In this document: positions 6,371-10,378 of the stretch, piece by piece | How the letters are laid out: each line of letters starts with the position of its first letter | How positions within the stretch are numbered: the first letter of the stretch is position 1 | Origin: an uncultured Collinsella sp. | GTDB taxonomy: Bacteria > Actinomycetota > Coriobacteriia > Coriobacteriales > Coriobacteriaceae | Reading direction: 5' to 3' | DNA length: 10,378 nt | NCBI GenBank assembly: GCA_937926755.1 | Contig: CALBBA010000266.1 | Location: 1 to 10,378 of the forward strand | Program-made: the position numbers and the translations under genes | Notes under the pieces: model-generated | The model's input: the letters and a program-made list of their open reading frames with translations, nothing else | Told to the model about the DNA's origin: nothing | The model's database searches: none

Positions 6371-8471
6371 CGATGAGGAAAAAGACCAGGTACGCGCTGC
6401 GTCTGACTTGGTTGCCATCGTGCAGGAAACGGTTGAGCTCAAGCCCCGCGGCCATGAGTTTTGGGGCTGCTGCCCCTTCCATGGCGAAAAGACGCCGTCC
6501 TTCCACATTATTCCCGCCACGCAGGTGTGGCATTGCTTTGGCTGCGGCGAGGGTGGCGACGTCTTCACCTATATCATGAAGCGCGAGAACCTGAGCTTTC
6601 CCGAGTCAATCCGTTATTTGGCCGATCGCGCAGGTATTGAGCTGCACGACACCGGAGATCGCCGCGAGCGCGGTACTAAGCGTGCCCGCATCTACGATCT
6701 GTGTGCCGAGACCGCCCAGTTCTACCACACCATGCTTATGCGCGGTAAGGACGGCCGTCCACGCGAGTACTTTGCCAGCCGCGGCATGGGTGGCGACGTC
6801 TGCCGCCGCTACTGCCTGGGCTTTGCACCAGGCCGTAACGCGCTGGTGTCGCACCTGTCCCAGGCGGGTTTTACCCCGCAGGAGATGATCGACGCCAATG
6901 TTGCCGTGAGCCGCGGGCGCGGGCAGCTTGCCGACCGCTTCTACGACCGCGTGATGTTTCCCATCTTTGACGAGCAGGGTCACAACATTGCCTTTGGCGG
7001 TCGCATTATGGGCGACGGCCAGCCTAAGTACCTCAACACCGCCGAGACGAGCGTGTTTCATAAAAAGCGAAACCTCTACGGTTTTAATTGGGCCAAGGAG
7101 TTTATCGTCGCGCAGGATACCGCCATCGTGGTGGAGGGCTATACCGATTGCATCGCCTGCTGGGAGGCGGGGATCAAAAACGTTGTCGCCACGCTGGGCA
7201 CCGCGCTCACGGAGCATCATGTAAAGACGCTCACCCGCTTTGCCAAGCGCATCGTGTATATGTTCGATGGCGATGCCGCGGGCCAGAAGGCCGCCCGCCG
7301 CGCGATTCAGTTTATCGAGCAGGATTCGATGGACCTGCGCTGCGTGGTACTGCCCGACGGCAACGACCCTATGGAGTTTATTACGGCGCACGGCGGCCAG
7401 GAGCTGCAGGCGCGCATCGACGCGGCCGAGCCGCTCATGGACTTTGTCTACCGTTCGCTGCAGGAGTCGAGCGACATCACCACGCCGGGCGGTCGCGCCA
7501 AGGCGCTCGAGGATGCGCTGACGCTCATCTATCCGCTGCGCGATAGCTACATGATCGATACGTACTTTATTCAGATTGCCGATCTGTTGGGTTTGGATCT
7601 GGAGACCGTGCGCGCGAGCTCGGGCCGCGTGTTTCGCGACGTCGCCAAGCGCGAGGATGCGGAGCGCCGCCGCGAACAGAACTATGAACGCCAGCGGGCG
7701 CAGGCTGAGCGATCTGGTAGCGCGGGCGGTCGGTCGTCTGGTTCGCAGGGGACATCTCGTGGTGCTTGGGCATCGGGCGCGACTCCGGCCGTAGCGGCGC
7801 CGGTCGAGGAAGAACCGTACGACTACGTCCCGCTCGATGCCTATGGCGCTGCACCAGTGGAGGTCGTTGACGACTTGCCGCCAATCGATGTGCCTGATGG
7901 TATGGGCGCCGTGCCTGCGGCTGATGGTTCGGGCGCACCGGCTGCGGCGGCGCCGATGGTTCTTACCGATCTTGAACGCAAGTCCTTGGCAGGGGAGCGC
8001 GAGCTGTTGACGATGCTCACGAGCTACCCCGACCTGTTCCGCACGTATGCCGACCGCATCTGCTCCATCGAGTGGGTTGACCCACGTCACGAGTCCATCG
8101 CATGGGCCGTTCTGGCAACGCCGCCGGGAACCGATCCTGCAGCCTGCATGGATGCGGCGCGCTCAGTGTGTCCCGATGCGGCAACGCTTGTGAGTGCCGG
8201 GCGCATCTCGGCGACGAGCAAGCACCCCACCGAGACGAACATCGTGTTTATGCTCGATACGCTCGAGCTCTACACCATCAAGCGTCGCATGCGTGCCGCA
8301 CAGGCCAAGCTGCGCCAGGACCGTTCGCTCGATGATGAGGCCCGTCGTGCGCTGACCGTGCAGGCCGCGCAGGACTCGCAGCGTCAGCGCGAACTGCAAA
8401 AGTCGATCGGCGGCGTGGCGGACCCGTTCCGTTTGATCGGCCTGGAGGCCGCAGGCACCGATCAAGCCTAG
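6363..8471 (+). CDS. dnaG: DNA primase
   Basis: DnaG makes the RNA primers used at the replication fork, working with the DnaB helicase. The 702-residue product has the CHC2 zinc ribbon (Cys37, His40, Cys58, Cys61), and a central catalytic region with DRFYDRVMFPIFDEQG (191-206). Its TOPRIM fold carries the metal-binding residues EGYTD (258-262) and DGDAAG (302-307). After about residue 428 comes a roughly 100-residue linker, first Arg/Glu-rich, then Ser/Gly, then Ala/Pro/Gly with acidic patches (to about 535). A helical C-terminal helicase-interaction domain (about 536-702) ends the protein. The start is GTG 6363, supported by AGGGGGTGAG at 6348-6357 with 5-nt spacing; it lies inside the ribF end, so coupling is likely. 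The long linker makes it about 120 residues longer than E. coli DnaG (581). No terminator is visible after it, so some rpoD expression may come from read-through. Confidence 0.96.
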   Translation: MISDEEKDQVRAASDLVAIVQETVELKPRGHEFWGCCPFHGEKTPSFHIIPATQVWHCFGCGEGGDVFTYIMKRENLSFPESIRYLADRAGIELHDTGDRRERGTKRARIYDLCAETAQFYHTMLMRGKDGRPREYFASRGMGGDVCRRYCLGFAPGRNALVSHLSQAGFTPQEMIDANVAVSRGRGQLADRFYDRVMFPIFDEQGHNIAFGGRIMGDGQPKYLNTAETSVFHKKRNLYGFNWAKEFIVAQDTAIVVEGYTDCIACWEAGIKNVVATLGTALTEHHVKTLTRFAKRIVYMFDGDAAGQKAARRAIQFIEQDSMDLRCVVLPDGNDPMEFITAHGGQELQARIDAAEPLMDFVYRSLQESSDITTPGGRAKALEDALTLIYPLRDSYMIDTYFIQIADLLGLDLETVRASSGRVFRDVAKREDAERRREQNYERQRAQAERSGSAGGRSSGSQGTSRGAWASGATPAVAAPVEEEPYDYVPLDAYGAAPVEVVDDLPPIDVPDGMGAVPAADGSGAPAAAAPMVLTDLERKSLAGERELLTMLTSYPDLFRTYADRICSIEWVDPRHESIAWAVLATPPGTDPAACMDAARSVCPDAATLVSAGRISATSKHPTETNIVFMLDTLELYTIKRRMRAAQAKLRQDRSLDDEARRALTVQAAQDSQRQRELQKSIGGVADPFRLIGLEAAGTDQA

Positions 8472-8540
8472 ATGTTGTGGTCAACCAGCGTATTCTCGCC
8501 TATATCCAGCCCTCTTTTTGGGTATAGACGTCAATGTGTG

Positions 8541-8549
8541 TGCTAAAGT
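8541..8549 (+). promoter_or_regulatory. Candidate extended -10 promoter for rpoD
   Basis: The 110-nt gap between dnaG and rpoD contains TGCTAAAGT, which fits an extended -10 element (TGn followed by TAAAGT). The best -35 match, TTGGGT (8518-8523), is 20 nt away, which is too far for optimal spacing, so any activity would rely on the TG extension. A start near 8556 would give a leader of about 26 nt. A 5-bp hairpin, AGTCC (8554-8558) with GGACT (8562-8566), sits at its beginning. The assignment is by eye. Confidence 0.4.
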
Positions 8550-8581
8550 ATTGAGTCCTGTGGACTATGAAGGGAGAATCT

Positions 8582-9931
<1,350 letters not shown>

Positions 9932-9941
9932 GTATGTAAGG

Positions 9942-9968
9942 GCACCGCGGGCAGCTGCGGTGCTTTTT
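9942..9968 (+). terminator. Rho-independent terminator of rpoD
   Basis: GCACCGCGG (9942-9950) pairs with CTGCGGTGC (9955-9963) in a 9-bp stem with one G-U pair and the loop GCAG. TTTTT (9964-9968) follows immediately. It starts 10 nt after the rpoD stop codon, so rpoD is the last gene of its transcript. It lies on the Firmicute-like side of the junction. Confidence 0.88.
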
Positions 9969-9990
9969 ACATGGGCAGGGGAGAGCACGC

Positions 9991-10140
9991 ATCAAGAGCC
10001 AAGGTGTACAAAATGCACAAGGGTGTTTTTGGCGAGAACGTGCAAAACTCAAAAATCAAGAGCCAAAATGCGCAAAGCTTACACGCATCCGCGCGTGCCA
10101 TGAAATCGCGGGCTTGACAAAAATATTGGGCCAAAATGCG
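9991..10140. repeat. Short direct repeats in the region downstream of rpoD
   Basis: ATCAAGAGCCAA occurs at 9991-10002 and 10055-10066. GCCAAAATGCG occurs at 10062-10072 and 10130-10140. The core CAAAATGC occurs three times (10009, 10064 and 10132). The spacing is irregular (55 and 68 nt), so this is neither a CRISPR array nor a tandem repeat. No plausible coding frame with a ribosome binding site was seen between the terminator and the promoter at 10150. The copies could be remnants of a degenerate duplication or binding sites for a regulator of the downstream promoter. Confidence 0.5.
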
Positions 10141-10149
10141 AAAAATGGC

Positions 10150-10178
10150 TTGACAGCAAGGCTTTTGAGGTGTATACT
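10150..10178 (+). promoter_or_regulatory. Near-consensus sigma-70 promoter
   Basis: TTGACA (10150-10155), a 17-nt spacer and TATACT (10173-10178) give a perfect -35 and a 5-of-6 -10, with transcription expected from about 10185. The strength suggests a highly expressed gene. A second GGCTTGACA lies 36 nt upstream (10111-10119) but has no good -10 at the matching distance. The spacing to the ATG at 10374 implies a leader of about 190 nt. Confidence 0.85.
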
Positions 10179-10199
10179 GCATTAGTATCACATAATGGC

Positions 10200-10279
10200 C
10201 TAGTGCGCCAAAAAGGGAGCTGCACTGGAAGCGGCTGGACGGTGTTGACCGAAAAGTTTGTGAAAAGCGACGAACTTCC
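10200..10279 (+). ncRNA. Structured 5' leader, first part
   Basis: Downstream of the strong promoter several stems can be drawn. CTAGTGCG (10200-10207) pairs with TGCACTGG (10221-10228), allowing G-U pairs. CGGT (10240-10243) pairs with ACCG (10248-10251) across a GTTG loop. GGAAG (10227-10231) could pair at long range with CTTCC (10275-10279), but it shares bases with the first stem, so these would be alternatives. Such competing pairings are typical of regulated leaders, for example ribosomal-protein leaders or riboswitches. I do not recognise a specific class and see no T-box signature. Confidence 0.35.
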
Positions 10280-10286
10280 TTGGAGG

Positions 10287-10329
10287 ATACGGGTCGATTT
10301 ATGTGTGTGTGCTCAAATCTGACCCGTAT
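10287..10329 (+). promoter_or_regulatory. 9-bp inverted repeat in the leader
   Basis: ATACGGGTC (10287-10295) and GACCCGTAT (10321-10329) are perfect reverse complements separated by 25 nt. In RNA they would form a stem with a large loop; in DNA they could be an operator. No U-run follows, so it is not an obvious terminator. It lies 28 nt before the ribosome binding site at 10357 and could influence its access. Confidence 0.5.
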
Positions 10330-10373
10330 AACGCAATATCCGTAGAGTATAAAAGTAAGGAGTGGTTGATTTT

Positions 10374-10378
10374 ATGAT
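10374..10378 (+). CDS. Start of an unidentified gene cut by the window edge
   Basis: AAGGAG (10357-10362) precedes ATG 10374 by 11 nt, which is slightly long but usable. The strong promoter and the structured leader point to a gene beginning here. Only the start codon and two more bases (AT) are present, so the second codon is Ile or Met and the product cannot be identified. A translation or transcription core gene would fit the leader, but this is a guess. Confidence 0.5.

Noticed and set aside
6606..8090. 494-residue minus-strand open frame across dnaG
   Set aside because: Its composition is that of a reverse-strand shadow, and it covers the CHC2-to-linker part of a clear primase gene.
8505..8524. 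Terminator after dnaG using the CTTTTT run
   Set aside because: Only a 3-bp CCC/GGG pairing can be drawn around it, and no GC-rich stem precedes the T-run.
9991..10140. Possible CRISPR array
   Set aside because: The repeats are only 8-12 nt, irregularly spaced and not of uniform unit length.
10114..10142. Second promoter using TTGACA at 10114
   Set aside because: At 17-nt spacing the -10 would be TGCGAA, a poor match, so only the promoter at 10150 is called.
9967..10191. 74-residue minus-strand open frame in the right intergenic region
   Set aside because: It has no good ribosome binding site, no recognisable motif, and overlaps the terminator tail and the plus-strand promoter.

Overview
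The first ~9.4 kb looks like chromosome from a high-GC gut actinobacterium of the class Coriobacteriia, probably Collinsella or a relative. The basis is codon use (C/G third positions, Arg almost always CGC/CGT, Glu GAG, Ala GCC), an unusually long charged IF2 N-terminal region, and the gene order. This assignment is an inference; no search could be run.

Layout, all on the + strand: the 3' end of a gene that is probably nusA, with an acidic tail and a Cys/His knuckle (2-154); infB, IF2 (246-2960); rbfA (2972-3382); a DHH/DHHA1 phosphoesterase of the NrnA type (3375-4418); truB (4434-5366); ribF (5363-6370); dnaG (6363-8471); and rpoD, the housekeeping sigma factor (8582-9931). From infB to dnaG every junction is a short gap (11 and 15 nt) or an overlap (8, 4 and 8 nt). 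No internal terminator is visible, so these six genes read as one operon for translation initiation, ribosome maturation, tRNA modification, nano-RNA turnover, flavin cofactors and replication priming. rpoD follows after 110 nt with a candidate extended -10 promoter of its own.

The strongest anomaly is inside rpoD. Up to about 9470 the gene has the codon habits of its neighbours (0 of 22 Arg codons are CGG). From 9473 onward 12 of 21 Arg codons are CGG and none is CGT, and ACA, GAA and GGG become common. The reading frame is intact and the protein is a complete-looking sigma-70. The switch falls in or just after the most conserved stretch of the gene (regions 2.3-2.4). Everything after it, including the 3' flank (9932-10378), looks like a different genome, perhaps a Ruminococcaceae-type Firmicute. 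That flank is AT-richer, with a clean terminator, short repeats, a near-consensus TTGACA-N17-TATACT promoter, a structured leader and an RBS-ATG at the window edge. The simplest reading is a chimeric (metagenomic) contig joined through conserved rpoD; recombination in nature is the alternative.

A second observation is that this IF2 differs from the sequences I remember at the fMet-tRNA recognition residues of its C-terminal domain and at two otherwise near-invariant G-domain positions. I found no clear new defence or mobile system. The window is a housekeeping operon with a suspicious right end.
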